A stretch of DNA of 64,000 nt, taken from NCBI GenBank assembly GCA_044360075.1, contig JBIKLA010000004.1, forward strand, positions 62,001 through 126,000. Reading direction: 5' to 3'. Below the pieces are notes generated by a model. It was not told the DNA's origin. It saw only the letters and a list, made by a program, of their open reading frames with translations, and did not search any database. The translations under genes were made by a program, and so were the position numbers. Source of the DNA: OMII01 sp947467385 (GTDB lineage Bacteria; Bdellovibrionota_C; UBA2361; OMII01). Shown one piece after another: positions 53,521 through 62,615 of this stretch (positions are counted from its first letter, which is position 1; each line of letters begins with the position of its first letter).

Positions 53521-55131
53521 ATGAGCGGCACGCGCGCTTCAGGTAACCTCGCTTCTGAGGAAACGACGCCAACAACAAAAGATGCTCAAGCATCGATCGG
53601 CTCCCTTTTTAATTCCCATGACGCGGATTCCTATCGCGCCGCATCATCGCCAGAAAATGCAGATGGCTTGTTGGAAGATGCCGATAGCGCCGGCAGTACC
53701 CCGAGCGCAACAATTGAGCAGGGCTGGGCGCTCGCCATCGCCGAGGTCTGTGGAAACATCAATCAGCACATCGTTACCGCATACATCGAGCCTCTTGAGG
53801 TAGACAGCGCCGCATCTACAAGAGAGCGTGTTGTCGTGCGCGGCCCCTCTCGGCTCGTGTGCAACTACGTCACAACCAACTTTTCGAGCGCCTTGCGTGA
53901 CAGGCTCGCCCATTTTCTAGAGTGTCCACAGCTTACGCTATCAATTACTCCGCGCGAAGCCTCGTCTCATGCCGGCGAGCCGGGACAAGGCTCGGCTTTG
54001 CGCCGCAACGCCACACCCTTTATCGTCAAGCGCGTGAAGCCAGCGCCGGTTGATGCTACCGCACCGAAAGATGGGCTCGTTACTGGTCCTGATTCGCAAA
54101 TCCCCGAGATCTATAACAATATCAACCCGCGCTACACCTTCTCTGACTTCGTTGTGGGGAACAGTAATCAGTTCTGCCACGCCGCAGCGATGCGGGTCGC
54201 CGAAAAGCCAGGACAGAGCTACAACCCCCTCTTCATCTACGGTGGTGTAGGGCTCGGGAAGACTCATCTCCTTCACGCTATAGGGAACGCTGTTCTTGAG
54301 CGCAATCCGCTGGCGCGCGTCCTGTACATGTCGTCAGAGACCTTCACTAACGAGCTTATCTTGGCCCTTCGCCATGCCAAGATGGAGGAGTTTAAGAAGA
54401 AGCTGAGAACCATAGAGGTTCTCCTCATCGACGATATTCAGTTCATCGCCGGCAAGGAGCGCACTCAGGAGGAGTTCTTCCACACCTTCAACGCCCTCTA
54501 CAGCGCCAAGAGACAGATAGTAATCACCTCAGACAAAATACCGACCGACATCCCCGGCATCGAGGAGCGGCTGCAGACTCGATTCTCGTGGGGGCTTACC
54601 GCCGATCTTCAGGCGCCGGATTTCGAGACTCGCGTCGCCATTCTTAAGCAGAAGGCTCTCCTCGATAATTTCAACCTCCCTGAGGAAGTTGCCCACCTTA
54701 TCTCGGAGCGAATTTCATCCAACGTTCGCGAGCTCGAGGGCGCCCTCACACGGCTCCACGCCGTGAGCACCATTCAGCACGTTCCGATATCAATGGACAT
54801 GGCGAGAGCTGCTCTCAAGCCCCTGCTTCAGCCGAAGGTAGTGAACGTAACGGTCGATGACATCAAGAAGGCTGTCGCGCAGCACTTCAGCATCAAGGTG
54901 AGCGACATCATCTCGAAGCGCCGCACCAAGAACCTCTCATTTCCTCGGCACATCGCCATGTACCTATGCCGAAAGCACACAACCGCCTCCTACCCAGAGA
55001 TAGGAGAGCACTTCGGTGGTCGTGACCACTCAAGCGTTATTCACGCCGCGAGCGTTGTGTCGAGCAAGTTATCCACAGATGCGCAGACAAAAGTTTTCGT
55101 GGATGAGATCGAGAAGAGGCTTTTTGGTTAA
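53521..55131 (+). CDS. dnaA: Chromosomal replication initiator DnaA
   Basis: About 536 aa from ATG 53521; an in-frame GTG at 53413 would add 36 residues. Longer than the usual 450 because the linker before and after domain I is long and polar. Domain I begins near IEQGWALAIAEVCGNINQHI. The AAA+ domain has Walker A in GGVGLGKTHLLHAIGN, Walker B in VLLIDDIQFIAGK and the arginine finger region LQTRFSWGLTADLQ. Domain IV has the DnaA signature FGGRDHSSVIHA. One consensus DnaA box (55069-55077) lies in its own 3' end. Initiates replication at oriC. Confidence 0.98.
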   Translation: MSGTRASGNLASEETTPTTKDAQASIGSLFNSHDADSYRAASSPENADGLLEDADSAGSTPSATIEQGWALAIAEVCGNINQHIVTAYIEPLEVDSAASTRERVVVRGPSRLVCNYVTTNFSSALRDRLAHFLECPQLTLSITPREASSHAGEPGQGSALRRNATPFIVKRVKPAPVDATAPKDGLVTGPDSQIPEIYNNINPRYTFSDFVVGNSNQFCHAAAMRVAEKPGQSYNPLFIYGGVGLGKTHLLHAIGNAVLERNPLARVLYMSSETFTNELILALRHAKMEEFKKKLRTIEVLLIDDIQFIAGKERTQEEFFHTFNALYSAKRQIVITSDKIPTDIPGIEERLQTRFSWGLTADLQAPDFETRVAILKQKALLDNFNLPEEVAHLISERISSNVRELEGALTRLHAVSTIQHVPISMDMARAALKPLLQPKVVNVTVDDIKKAVAQHFSIKVSDIISKRRTKNLSFPRHIAMYLCRKHTTASYPEIGEHFGGRDHSSVIHAASVVSSKLSTDAQTKVFVDEIEKRLFG

Positions 55132-55509
55132 AAACCAATAAAGTTAAGGTGCTACATATTTTATCAACAGCTTTTACCAGCATGTTGATTAAATTTTATT
55201 ACCACTCTTTTCAACACACTTATCAACAGAATGTATCTGCGCCCTTAAGCGCCGTTTTTAGCGGATCTTAAGGCCCGGGCCGGTAGAAAGCTGTGGATAA
55301 CTTGGTGCTGGACGGTTAGTAACTCAGCCCATCTGTTGGGAAGTTGCGAGGCTGTGGATAGCCACCCTAGGTTGTGCAGGTTTTACACACTGGTTATGAA
55401 CACGCGATTGCTTGTGAATGGAGTGTGTTAGGCTAGTTTTCCACAGAAAAGTGGTGTGCCTACGTACTATACACTAACTATCTATATTTAATTAATACAG
55501 GGAACCGAA
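55132..55509. other. Candidate oriC between dnaA and dnaN
   Basis: 378 bp, AT-rich compared with the rest. DnaA boxes: TTATCAACA (55161-55169), TTATCAACA (55220-55228), TGTGGATAA (55292-55300, reverse), TGTGGATAG (55353-55361, one mismatch, reverse) and TTATGAACA (55394-55402, weak). A very AT-rich stretch at 55461-55500 (TATCTATATTTAATTAATAC within it) is the likely unwinding element, next to dnaN. The position dnaA-oriC-dnaN is the standard bacterial layout. Confidence 0.85.
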
Positions 55510-56670
55510 ATGGAGATTACGATACCCAAAAGCGAACTCTCGAAGCTTCTCCACATCACGCTCGCGATCGCTGAAAAGAAATCTTCGATGCCAATCTTAG
55601 GTAATCTCCTCCTCACAGCAGAGAATCAGTCCTTTAGGGTAACGGCGAGCGATCTTGAAGTAACCGCAATCGCGAACGGTTCAGTGTCGGTCAAGAAGCC
55701 CGGTTCGATAACGGTAGGTGCCAAGGTGTTAGGTGATCTCGTTCGTGAGCTGCCGGAGGGGGAGATGACGATCCGATCAGCAGACCGCGATCGCGTCGAG
55801 GTCATTGCTGGATCGTCGAAGCTCAAGATCGTTGGCGTCGGAGCGGAAGAATACCCAGTTCCTCCGGGCCTTTCCATCAAGACGAAGGGCAAGCTTCCCG
55901 CGCCAACCTTAATTGAGATGATCAACAAGACCCTCTACGCGGTTTCGCTTGACGAGGGGCGCTACAACATGAACGGCGTGTGCGTTGAGATAGCAAAAGA
56001 CGGCAAGGCAACAGCGCTCCGGATGGTTTCAACCGATGGGCATAGGCTCGCGCTCATTACGCGCCCGCTCGATGGGTTTGAATTCACGGGGCTTGTGCGC
56101 AAGGGGGAGAAAAAGAGCGAAGGGGCAGTTGACCACGTCATCGTCCCGCGCAAGGGACTGGCAGAGGTTCGCAAGGCGCTCGAGACGGCCGGCGATGTTC
56201 TTGTCGGCGTTGACGTGAGCGAGGGATTTCTCGTTGTTGAAGGACCCTCTTGGAAGCTCGTCGTTCGACTTCTCGACAGCGAATTTCCAAATTACGAGCA
56301 GGTACTTCCCAAGGGAGAGGGCACTCGCATAACGGTGCTTAGCTCTCAGCTTGCCCAGGCGCTAAAGCGCGTGTCGCTTGTCGTGAGCGACAAGAACAAG
56401 GGCGTTCGCTTTGACTTCTTCAAGAACCAAGTAAAGATTTCGAGCTCATCGCCCGAGGTGGGCGAGGCGCTTGAGGAGCTAGAGGTGCAGCACGCCGGGA
56501 AGGATTTTTCGGTCGGCTTCAATGCGCGATACATCATCGATGTGCTCGCTGCGGTGAGCGAGAACCAGCCGTTTGTCATGGAGCTTAATGGCGAAACCGG
56601 CCCTGGAAAGTTTTACGCCGAGTCAGATGAGTCGTGCATCGGAATTGTGATGCCGCTTCGCCTGGAATAG
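55510..56670 (+). CDS. dnaN: DNA polymerase III sliding clamp subunit beta
   Basis: 386 aa ring-forming clamp that keeps polymerase on DNA. The three-domain clamp pattern is visible: MEITIPKSELSKLLHITLAI, YNMNGVCVEIAK with LRMVSTDGHRLALITRPL, and the C-terminus SCIGIVMPLRLE. AGGGAA lies before the ATG. Downstream of oriC and 24 nt before recF. Confidence 0.97.
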   Translation: MEITIPKSELSKLLHITLAIAEKKSSMPILGNLLLTAENQSFRVTASDLEVTAIANGSVSVKKPGSITVGAKVLGDLVRELPEGEMTIRSADRDRVEVIAGSSKLKIVGVGAEEYPVPPGLSIKTKGKLPAPTLIEMINKTLYAVSLDEGRYNMNGVCVEIAKDGKATALRMVSTDGHRLALITRPLDGFEFTGLVRKGEKKSEGAVDHVIVPRKGLAEVRKALETAGDVLVGVDVSEGFLVVEGPSWKLVVRLLDSEFPNYEQVLPKGEGTRITVLSSQLAQALKRVSLVVSDKNKGVRFDFFKNQVKISSSSPEVGEALEELEVQHAGKDFSVGFNARYIIDVLAAVSENQPFVMELNGETGPGKFYAESDESCIGIVMPLRLE

Positions 56671-56694
56671 CGGCTATCGTGGAGATACTCCCGG

Positions 56695-57789
56695 TTGTTT
56701 GTCTCAAGCGTTAAGGTCTACAAATTTAGAAACCTGGCCGACCAGCAGGTGGTACTCTCCTCCGGGGCGGTTTTCATCACGGGCCTCAACGGGAATGGAA
56801 AAACAAATCTCCTTGAGGCCATCTACCTTCTGACCGGCTCGCGATCGTTTCGGACCAACTCGTCAGCAGAGCTCTATCATTTTGGCGATAGGGAATGCTC
56901 GGTGTTTGGGACCGTGACGCACGCGCTCGGCACAGAGGAGCTTGGTGTTATATTCACGCCCGGTGAACGAGCGGCGTACCTCAACGGCAACAGGCTTGAT
57001 TCAATAACGGAGCTGTTGGGGCGGTTGCGCGCAGTTGCCTTCTCGCCGTCCGACCTTCAGCTCGTGAAGGGCGCTCCGGCAGGCAGGCGGAAGTTCCTCG
57101 ACCGGCACATGGTCGATTTACAGCCCGGGTTCCTTAAAATCCTTATGGGCTACCAGCGCGCATTAGCGAACAAAAGCGCCATATTGAAGCAGCAAGGAAC
57201 AGGTTATCAACAGCTTTTACCGTGGAACGAGCTGCTAGCAGAGTATGGTGGAAAAATTGTTGATAACAGGCGTAACTTTATAGAATCCTTGATGGATAAG
57301 GCCACTTTCTTTCATCAACAGTACGCTCCGACCGACGGAGAGCTGGGCCTTGAGCTCGAAAGCGACCTCGTAAAAGACGGCATGTCCGCCGATGATGCCA
57401 TCCGCAGCGAGCTTGAGCAGGCTGCCCCGCGCGAGATGGCGCTTCGAAGCCCACTGGTTGGCCCGCACCGCGACGATCTCAAGATAACCATAGGTGGGGT
57501 CGACTGCCGGGCATACGCCTCACAGGGGCAAACGAGGAGCGTTGTGCTCTCTCTCAAGCTTGGCGTCATAGAGATGATTGAAGGGGTGACGGGCGAGGCG
57601 CCAGTCGTGCTCCTCGATGACGTAGACTCGGAGCTCGACGCCGGAAGGTCAGAGCGGCTCTTTGCGGCGCTCCTCTCTAAGCCGAGGCAGCTCATCGTAA
57701 CCGGGACAGCTGCTCCTCTGGGGCAGCTTGGCCAAACGCCAGGACTTCAGGTCATAAGAGTTGAGCGGGGCCTTGTAGCCCAATCGTAG
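56695..57789 (+). CDS. recF: DNA replication/repair protein RecF
   Basis: 364 aa SMC-like ATPase for loading RecA at gaps. Walker A GLNGNGKTNLLEAIYLLTGS, the signature YASQGQTRSVVLSLKLGVIE and Walker B APVVLLDDVDSELDAGR are complete. The start is taken as TTG (MFVSSVKVYKFRN). A DnaA box with flank, TTATCAACAGCTTTTACC, lies inside the gene at 57203-57220, identical over 18 bp to 55161-55178, and TTGATAACA lies near 57260. Confidence 0.95.
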   Translation: MFVSSVKVYKFRNLADQQVVLSSGAVFITGLNGNGKTNLLEAIYLLTGSRSFRTNSSAELYHFGDRECSVFGTVTHALGTEELGVIFTPGERAAYLNGNRLDSITELLGRLRAVAFSPSDLQLVKGAPAGRRKFLDRHMVDLQPGFLKILMGYQRALANKSAILKQQGTGYQQLLPWNELLAEYGGKIVDNRRNFIESLMDKATFFHQQYAPTDGELGLELESDLVKDGMSADDAIRSELEQAAPREMALRSPLVGPHRDDLKITIGGVDCRAYASQGQTRSVVLSLKLGVIEMIEGVTGEAPVVLLDDVDSELDAGRSERLFAALLSKPRQLIVTGTAAPLGQLGQTPGLQVIRVERGLVAQS

Positions 57790-57813
57790 AGATGCAGCTA
57801 TGGGCAGGGGCAA

Positions 57814-58770
57814 TTAGCCGATGTGCTGAGCCTCGAGCCACCGTTCTGCGCCGATTGCAGCCATGCAGCCCGAACCCGCAGCGGTAATCGCCTGCCTGAA
57901 AACATGGTCCTGCACATCGCCGCAGACAAAAACACCCGGCACATCCGTGGAGGCAGAGTCCGCCGCATGGAGCAGGTAGCCGTTTTCATCCATCTTGAGC
58001 TGCTCAGTAAAGAGCTGGGAATTTGGGGTGTGGCCGATTGCAACAAACAGGGCATCGGTCTTCAGCATCGACGTTGAGCCGTCCTTTGTGTCTTCAAGAA
58101 CAAGCCCTGTAACGCCGATTTGCTTGTCTCCCTGGACCTCAAGAACGGTCTTGTTCCACACCATCTCAATCTTTGGGTTTGAGAGAACCCGATCCTGCAT
58201 AATCTTGGACGCGCGGAGCGAGTCACGGCGGTGAATTAGGTAGAGCTTGCTCGCGAAGCGGGTAAGGAACGAGGCCTCTTCGCATGCCGAGTCGCCGCCG
58301 CCCACAACAACAATTACCTTGTTGCGGAAGAAGGCGCCGTCGCACGTGGCGCAGGTCGACACGCCGTAGCCCAAGAGCTCGCGTTCGTTCTTGGCCCCGA
58401 TGTACTTGGGAGCAGCGCCTGTTGCGATGATGAGTGCATCACAGGTGTATGAGCGAGACTGGCCCTTGAGGGTAAACGGGCGCTTAGACAGGTCCGCCTG
58501 TACAATCGTGTCGACCTTCACGTCGGTGCCGAAGCGCGTAGCCTGTTTCTCCATGAGCTGCATGAGGTCAGGGCCCATGACACCCTCGGGGAATCCCGGA
58601 AAATTCTCGACATCGGTCGTCGTTGTGAGCTGCCCGCCGGCGAGGGGGCCATGGATGAGGACTGGGCTGAGGCTTGCGCGGGCGGTGTACACTGCTGCCG
58701 TGAGGCCGGCCGGGCCGGACCCAAGAATGATCACTTTGTGGTGGGAGGGGGCTGCTGTAGGATTGCTCAT
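57814..58770 (-). CDS. trxB: Thioredoxin reductase
   Basis: 318 aa FAD/NADPH enzyme that keeps thioredoxin reduced. FAD site IILGSGPAGLTAAVYTARA, the redox pair in GVSTCATCDGAFF, NADPH site VVGGGDSACEEASFLTRF and the C-terminal VFVCGDVQDHVFRQAITAAG are all standard. It converges with recF. Its ATG is only 8 nt from the GTG of the divergent carboxylase, so each promoter must lie in the other's coding start unless the later start of the carboxylase is used. Confidence 0.97.
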   Translation of the reverse strand: MSNPTAAPSHHKVIILGSGPAGLTAAVYTARASLSPVLIHGPLAGGQLTTTTDVENFPGFPEGVMGPDLMQLMEKQATRFGTDVKVDTIVQADLSKRPFTLKGQSRSYTCDALIIATGAAPKYIGAKNERELLGYGVSTCATCDGAFFRNKVIVVVGGGDSACEEASFLTRFASKLYLIHRRDSLRASKIMQDRVLSNPKIEMVWNKTVLEVQGDKQIGVTGLVLEDTKDGSTSMLKTDALFVAIGHTPNSQLFTEQLKMDENGYLLHAADSASTDVPGVFVCGDVQDHVFRQAITAAGSGCMAAIGAERWLEAQHIG

Positions 58771-58778
58771 AGGACCCT

Positions 58779-60398
58779 GTGTTTATCCTTTCGATGAGTA
58801 TGTCCGCGCATAATAGAATCAAAAAGTTGCTGATTGCAAATAGAGGCGAAATAGCGCGGCGCATACACCGCGCCGCCTCTGGCATGGGGATCAAGACCGC
58901 TCTCGTCGTGTCAGACCCCGACCGAGACTCCTTGGCGGCGCGCGATGTTGGCGAGGTATTTGAGCTTGGCGGCAGCACCGCCCGAGAGTCGTATCTTAAC
59001 CAGGAGAAGGTGATCGAGGCGGCCCGAAAGACCGGCTGCGACGCCATCCACCCCGGGTACGGCTTTCTGTCAGAGGACGGCGACTTTGCCGAGCGAGTTC
59101 TCGCAGCAGGCCTTATATTTGTTGGGCCGTCGCCCAGAAGCATTCGGACCCTCGGCGTGAAGACAGCGGCCCGCGACGCAGTTTCACAAGCAGGAGTACC
59201 CATCACGCCAGGAAGCGACGGGGGGAAGAGCGACGCGGAGCTTGCGTCGGCCGCCGAAGCCATTGGCTTTCCGGTCATCATCAAGGCCGCCGCCGGAGGA
59301 GGTGGTAGGGGCATGCGCATCGTGCGCCAGGTAAGCGAGATGCACGAGTCGCTTGAGCGCGCACGGGCCGAGGCTCTCAAAAACTTCGGAAGCGAGTCCG
59401 TGTACATCGAGAAGTTCATCGAGGAGCCCCGCCACGTTGAGGTGCAGCTTTTCGGCGACATGCATGGCTCCATCATTCACTTCGGCACGCGCGACTGCTC
59501 GGCGCAGCGCCGCCACCAAAAGCTCTTCGAGGAGGCGCCAGCTCCGTTCCTCGACCCTGACACACGCGAGAAAATTCACCAGGCAGCGGTTAGGGCCGCC
59601 CAGAGCGTTGGCTACTACAACGCCGGGACGGCTGAGTTCCTCGTTCGCGGCACGGAGTTCTACTTCCTTGAGATCAACACCCGCATTCAGGTAGAGCATC
59701 CGGTGACAGAGCTCGTCACGGGCGTTGACCTCGTGCAGCTCCAGCTCTCAATTGCGATGGGTGAGCGGCTCCCAATGAGGCAGGAGGACGTCAAGTTCTC
59801 GGGGCATGCCGTTGAGCTTCGCATCAATGCCGAAGACGTGATGGAGGGCTTTCGGCCCTCGATTGGTACGATTGAGCGATGGTCCCGCTCATCCCCGGTT
59901 TCTGTGCGCGAAGAGTGCGGGTACGGACAAGGGGGGTCGATACCGCCCTTCTACGACTCGCTGATGAGCAAAGTCATTGTGCACGGGGCGACCCGCGCTG
60001 AAGCACTCTCACGGGCGTTTGAGTTCCTCAAGGGATATGAGGTTGAGGGCGTGCCGACGACGGTTCCATTTCACGCCTGGCTTCTTGCAAACACGCAGTT
60101 TCAGTCCGATGGAATCGACATCGGGTACGTCGAGCGGACCTTTAAAAAAGAGGATGCCGAACGGGCGATGGCGCTGCTCATCACAGATCCCGCGCATCGG
60201 GGAGGAGGCTTTACTGAAGAGGTTGTCCGCGAGGGCCCAAGCGGCAGCGCAGTCTCAATTGAGCTCGTGCACGAGGATGGGGGAACCTTTCTTGCAAAGC
60301 CGCGCGGCGCCAAGTCCGCCGACAGGGCTGCGTGGCGTCGCTCTACGTCAAGGGAAGAGGCCATTGAAGCTCTTGTGCAAGAGAGCTCTCAAGCGTAA
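58779..60398 (+). CDS. accC: Biotin carboxylase subunit of an acyl-CoA carboxylase
   Basis: 539 aa. Biotin carboxylase domain: ANRGEIARRIHRAA, AIHPGYGFLSED, the Gly-rich ATP loop KAAAGGGGRGMRIV, EKFIEEPRHVEVQ, and EINTRIQVEHPVTELVTGVD, which includes the catalytic residues. The C-terminal extension (about 480-539) has no biotinyl AMKM motif, so biotin is on another protein. This could serve acetyl-CoA carboxylase or a propionyl/methylcrotonyl-type enzyme; no partner subunit is in the window. In-frame ATGs at 58794 and 58800 are alternative starts. Its 3' end overlaps the convergent pseudouridine synthase gene. Confidence 0.92.
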   Translation: MFILSMSMSAHNRIKKLLIANRGEIARRIHRAASGMGIKTALVVSDPDRDSLAARDVGEVFELGGSTARESYLNQEKVIEAARKTGCDAIHPGYGFLSEDGDFAERVLAAGLIFVGPSPRSIRTLGVKTAARDAVSQAGVPITPGSDGGKSDAELASAAEAIGFPVIIKAAAGGGGRGMRIVRQVSEMHESLERARAEALKNFGSESVYIEKFIEEPRHVEVQLFGDMHGSIIHFGTRDCSAQRRHQKLFEEAPAPFLDPDTREKIHQAAVRAAQSVGYYNAGTAEFLVRGTEFYFLEINTRIQVEHPVTELVTGVDLVQLQLSIAMGERLPMRQEDVKFSGHAVELRINAEDVMEGFRPSIGTIERWSRSSPVSVREECGYGQGGSIPPFYDSLMSKVIVHGATRAEALSRAFEFLKGYEVEGVPTTVPFHAWLLANTQFQSDGIDIGYVERTFKKEDAERAMALLITDPAHRGGGFTEEVVREGPSGSAVSIELVHEDGGTFLAKPRGAKSADRAAWRRSTSREEAIEALVQESSQA

Positions 60399-61125
60399 CC
60401 CGTTCGCCGGTGATGGGGTGCGCGAACGCCACCCGCCATGAATGCAGGAAGAACTCCCGAGGGACGCGTGCAATCGCGCCGAGCTCCTGGTCCGAGCCAT
60501 AGAGCTTGTCTCCAACGAGGGCAAAGCCCTGCGAAGCGGCATGGAGCCGAATCTGGTGCCGGCGGGCCGGAGATGCAACGGCAACGATGAGCGAGACGTA
60601 GCGTCCTGGATCAAAAGAAAGGGGCGAAAATGTGGTTGAGCCGAAAAGGGCCCGGCCGCGAGCGCCCGGATCTTTTTCGTAGCTTTTCATCTTCTGCGCG
60701 CCGCGGTGGGGCGAGCCGATAAACGAAGATACTTCACAGGGGACGAGAACTTCGCCCGCAACGCAAGCAACGTACTCTCGCCGCACGCGGCCCTCGGAAA
60801 TATCTTGAAACAGCTTGTCCCAGCAGTCTCTGGTGGATGCCCCGAGCAAAATGCCGCTGGTGCCACGGTCGAGCCGATGAACGAGCCCAGCGTCCTCGGG
60901 GGCGCGCCCAGCGCCCACAAGCGCGTGGTTTTGCGCGAGAAGGGCGTCCGCGACGGACTCTCCGCCCGCGCCTCCAGGAAGCCGCACCGAGTGAACGCCG
61001 GGCGGCTTATAGACGGCAAAAACGCCCTCGTGCCTGAAGATGTAGCGAAGAGGCTCCACGCAGACACTGTACGGCGAGCCGAAGAGTGAGGCAAATGGGG
61101 CGCCGGGAAAAGCTGTATCAGCCAA
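60343..61125 (-). CDS. RluA-family pseudouridine synthase
   Basis: 260 aa. The catalytic motif is in LVHRLDRGTSGILLGA (Asp of HRLDRxTSG), after VYKPPGVHSVRLPGG and before ARRHQIRLHAASQGFALVGD. No S4 domain is seen. The target (23S rRNA or tRNA) cannot be told. The TTG start is uncertain, and its 3' end overlaps the carboxylase gene by 56 nt tail-to-tail. Confidence 0.9.
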   Translation of the reverse strand: MADTAFPGAPFASLFGSPYSVCVEPLRYIFRHEGVFAVYKPPGVHSVRLPGGAGGESVADALLAQNHALVGAGRAPEDAGLVHRLDRGTSGILLGASTRDCWDKLFQDISEGRVRREYVACVAGEVLVPCEVSSFIGSPHRGAQKMKSYEKDPGARGRALFGSTTFSPLSFDPGRYVSLIVAVASPARRHQIRLHAASQGFALVGDKLYGSDQELGAIARVPREFFLHSWRVAFAHPITGERVTLESSLAQELQWPLPLT

Positions 61126-62021
61126 AAAAGTTGATGTATACGAGCGGCCTGCCTATGAGCCTCGACCCATCAAAAGATATCCTTCGCCTTGATAAGCTTA
61201 TCTCATCGAGTCGGCTTTCGCCGCGGGCCTTTCGCGCATTTGTGCGCTCATTCTACCGCAGGCACGGGCGCTCCTTTCCGTGGCGCGATACCAGGGATCC
61301 GTACAGAATCCTTGTGAGCGAGATAATGCTTCAGCAGACGCAAACCGATCGGGTTAAGCCCAAGTACAGGGCGTTCATGCGCGAGTTTCCCACGTGGCGA
61401 GCGCTTGCGAGCGCCTCCACCCAGGATGTCATGCGGGCGTGGCAGGGGCTTGGGTACTATCGTAGGGCCTTTAACTTACATCGAGCAGCGCAGTCGGTGC
61501 AGAACGACCACGGAGGAAAGCTGCCCGCGGATGTGGAGGTGATTCGCGGACTTCCGGGAGTCGGAGCCTACACCGCAGGTGCGGTCGCGGCGTTCGCTTT
61601 TGGGATTGCGTCTCCTATCATCGAAACGAACATCCGCTCCGTGTACCTCTACGCATTTTTTCCGCGCCGGAGGCGTGTGTCGGACAGCGACCTCATGCAG
61701 CTCATTGAGCAGACACTCGACCGAGCGAGCCCGCGTGAATGGTACTATGCGCTCATGGACCTCGGGAGCGAGCTCAAGAAACAGCACCGGGGAATTAACG
61801 CGCGCAGCAAGCACCACACAAAACAGTCGTCGTATGAGGGATCCAACCGTCAGGCGCGGGCCGCTATTCTTAGGGCGCTGGCCCATCGCGGGCCGCTCAC
61901 GGAGCTGAGCCTTCGCCGGGAGCTTGGGATGGAGCCGCAGCGAATCGCTCGTGCAATTTCGGGGCTGCTGGACGAGGGGTTGGTGCGGCAACCTGGACGC
62001 GGAAGGCTCAGCCTTCCCTAG
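61086..62021 (+). CDS. MutY-like adenine DNA glycosylase lacking the iron-sulfur cysteines
   Basis: 311 aa. HhH-GPD core: FPWRDTRDPYRILVSEIMLQ, with MutY Glu in VSEIMLQQTQ (79), hairpin LPGVGAYTAGAVAAFAFG (156-173), and IETNIRSVYL (180-189), where the usual catalytic Asp is Glu. The four Cys that bind 4Fe-4S in MutY are absent; that segment reads LKKQHRGINARSKHHTKQ. A C-terminal winged-helix-like part (RQARAAILRALAHRGPLTEL) replaces the NUDIX-like domain. Similar cluster-less MutY relatives with IETNIR and HHTKQS-type segments occur in candidate-phyla genomes, by my recollection. Start uncertain: the 61086 GTG overlaps the divergent synthase gene, and ATGs at 61095, 61137 and 61155 are possible. 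Confidence 0.88.
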   Translation: MRQMGRREKLYQPKKLMYTSGLPMSLDPSKDILRLDKLISSSRLSPRAFRAFVRSFYRRHGRSFPWRDTRDPYRILVSEIMLQQTQTDRVKPKYRAFMREFPTWRALASASTQDVMRAWQGLGYYRRAFNLHRAAQSVQNDHGGKLPADVEVIRGLPGVGAYTAGAVAAFAFGIASPIIETNIRSVYLYAFFPRRRRVSDSDLMQLIEQTLDRASPREWYYALMDLGSELKKQHRGINARSKHHTKQSSYEGSNRQARAAILRALAHRGPLTELSLRRELGMEPQRIARAISGLLDEGLVRQPGRGRLSLP

Positions 62022-62473
62022 CGGCGACGGCCGGGGCTCCCGCGCATCGGAGTTTGGGGGAAGAGGCTCATGCCGCTGTTGAGTCGAATACCATCCGAGA
62101 TGAGCTGGCTTAATTCGGGGGCCGTGAGCGTGTCGACATCCGGCGGCTCCTCCAAACGAGCCTTATCTTTTCGAAGGAGCAGCCTCGCTTGAGCTGGGGA
62201 GAGATCCCGGAGGGATGCCGCGCGTACATCCCAACCTTGCTGTTGCGCAAGGACCCTCAGATCGGCGCTAAATTCCTCGCCTCGGAGCCCAAGCGAAGGT
62301 GGGCTCATCTTCCCGCTATCGATAAGCCCCTTGACCTTGTCCCGAACGAAGCGAATGTTTTCTGCGCTGTTGATATCAAGCCGTCGGCTAAGGTCTTGCA
62401 ACAGCGAAAGAACCTCAGGGTCTCGTTGATACGGGTCGGAGGGCTTCTCGCCCCTGGGGTTCGCATGCATCAC
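62018..62473 (-). CDS. Hypothetical protein, 151 aa
   Basis: Not recognised. Starts MMHANPRGEKPSDPYQRDPE. Highly charged and probably helical and cytoplasmic, with segments such as EVLSLLQDLSRRLDINSAEN, RDLSPAQARLLLRKDKARLE and LTAPELSQLISDGIRLNSG; the end is basic (MRGSPGRRR). It overlaps the convergent glycosylase gene by 4 nt. Codon use fits the neighbours. No promoter was clear. Confidence 0.6.
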   Translation of the reverse strand: MMHANPRGEKPSDPYQRDPEVLSLLQDLSRRLDINSAENIRFVRDKVKGLIDSGKMSPPSLGLRGEEFSADLRVLAQQQGWDVRAASLRDLSPAQARLLLRKDKARLEEPPDVDTLTAPELSQLISDGIRLNSGMSLFPQTPMRGSPGRRR

Positions 62474-62615
62474 GAAAGGCCTCCTCGGCTATAGTGAGTC
62501 AACGAGCACAAATGTAGTACCGAAGCACCCGGTAATCAAAGGAGAAAAGTATAGCGCGGGAAGAACAAAGAACAGGGAGGAGCCGTCTGCAAACTGGCCA
62601 GTTGAAAGAAGGGGA

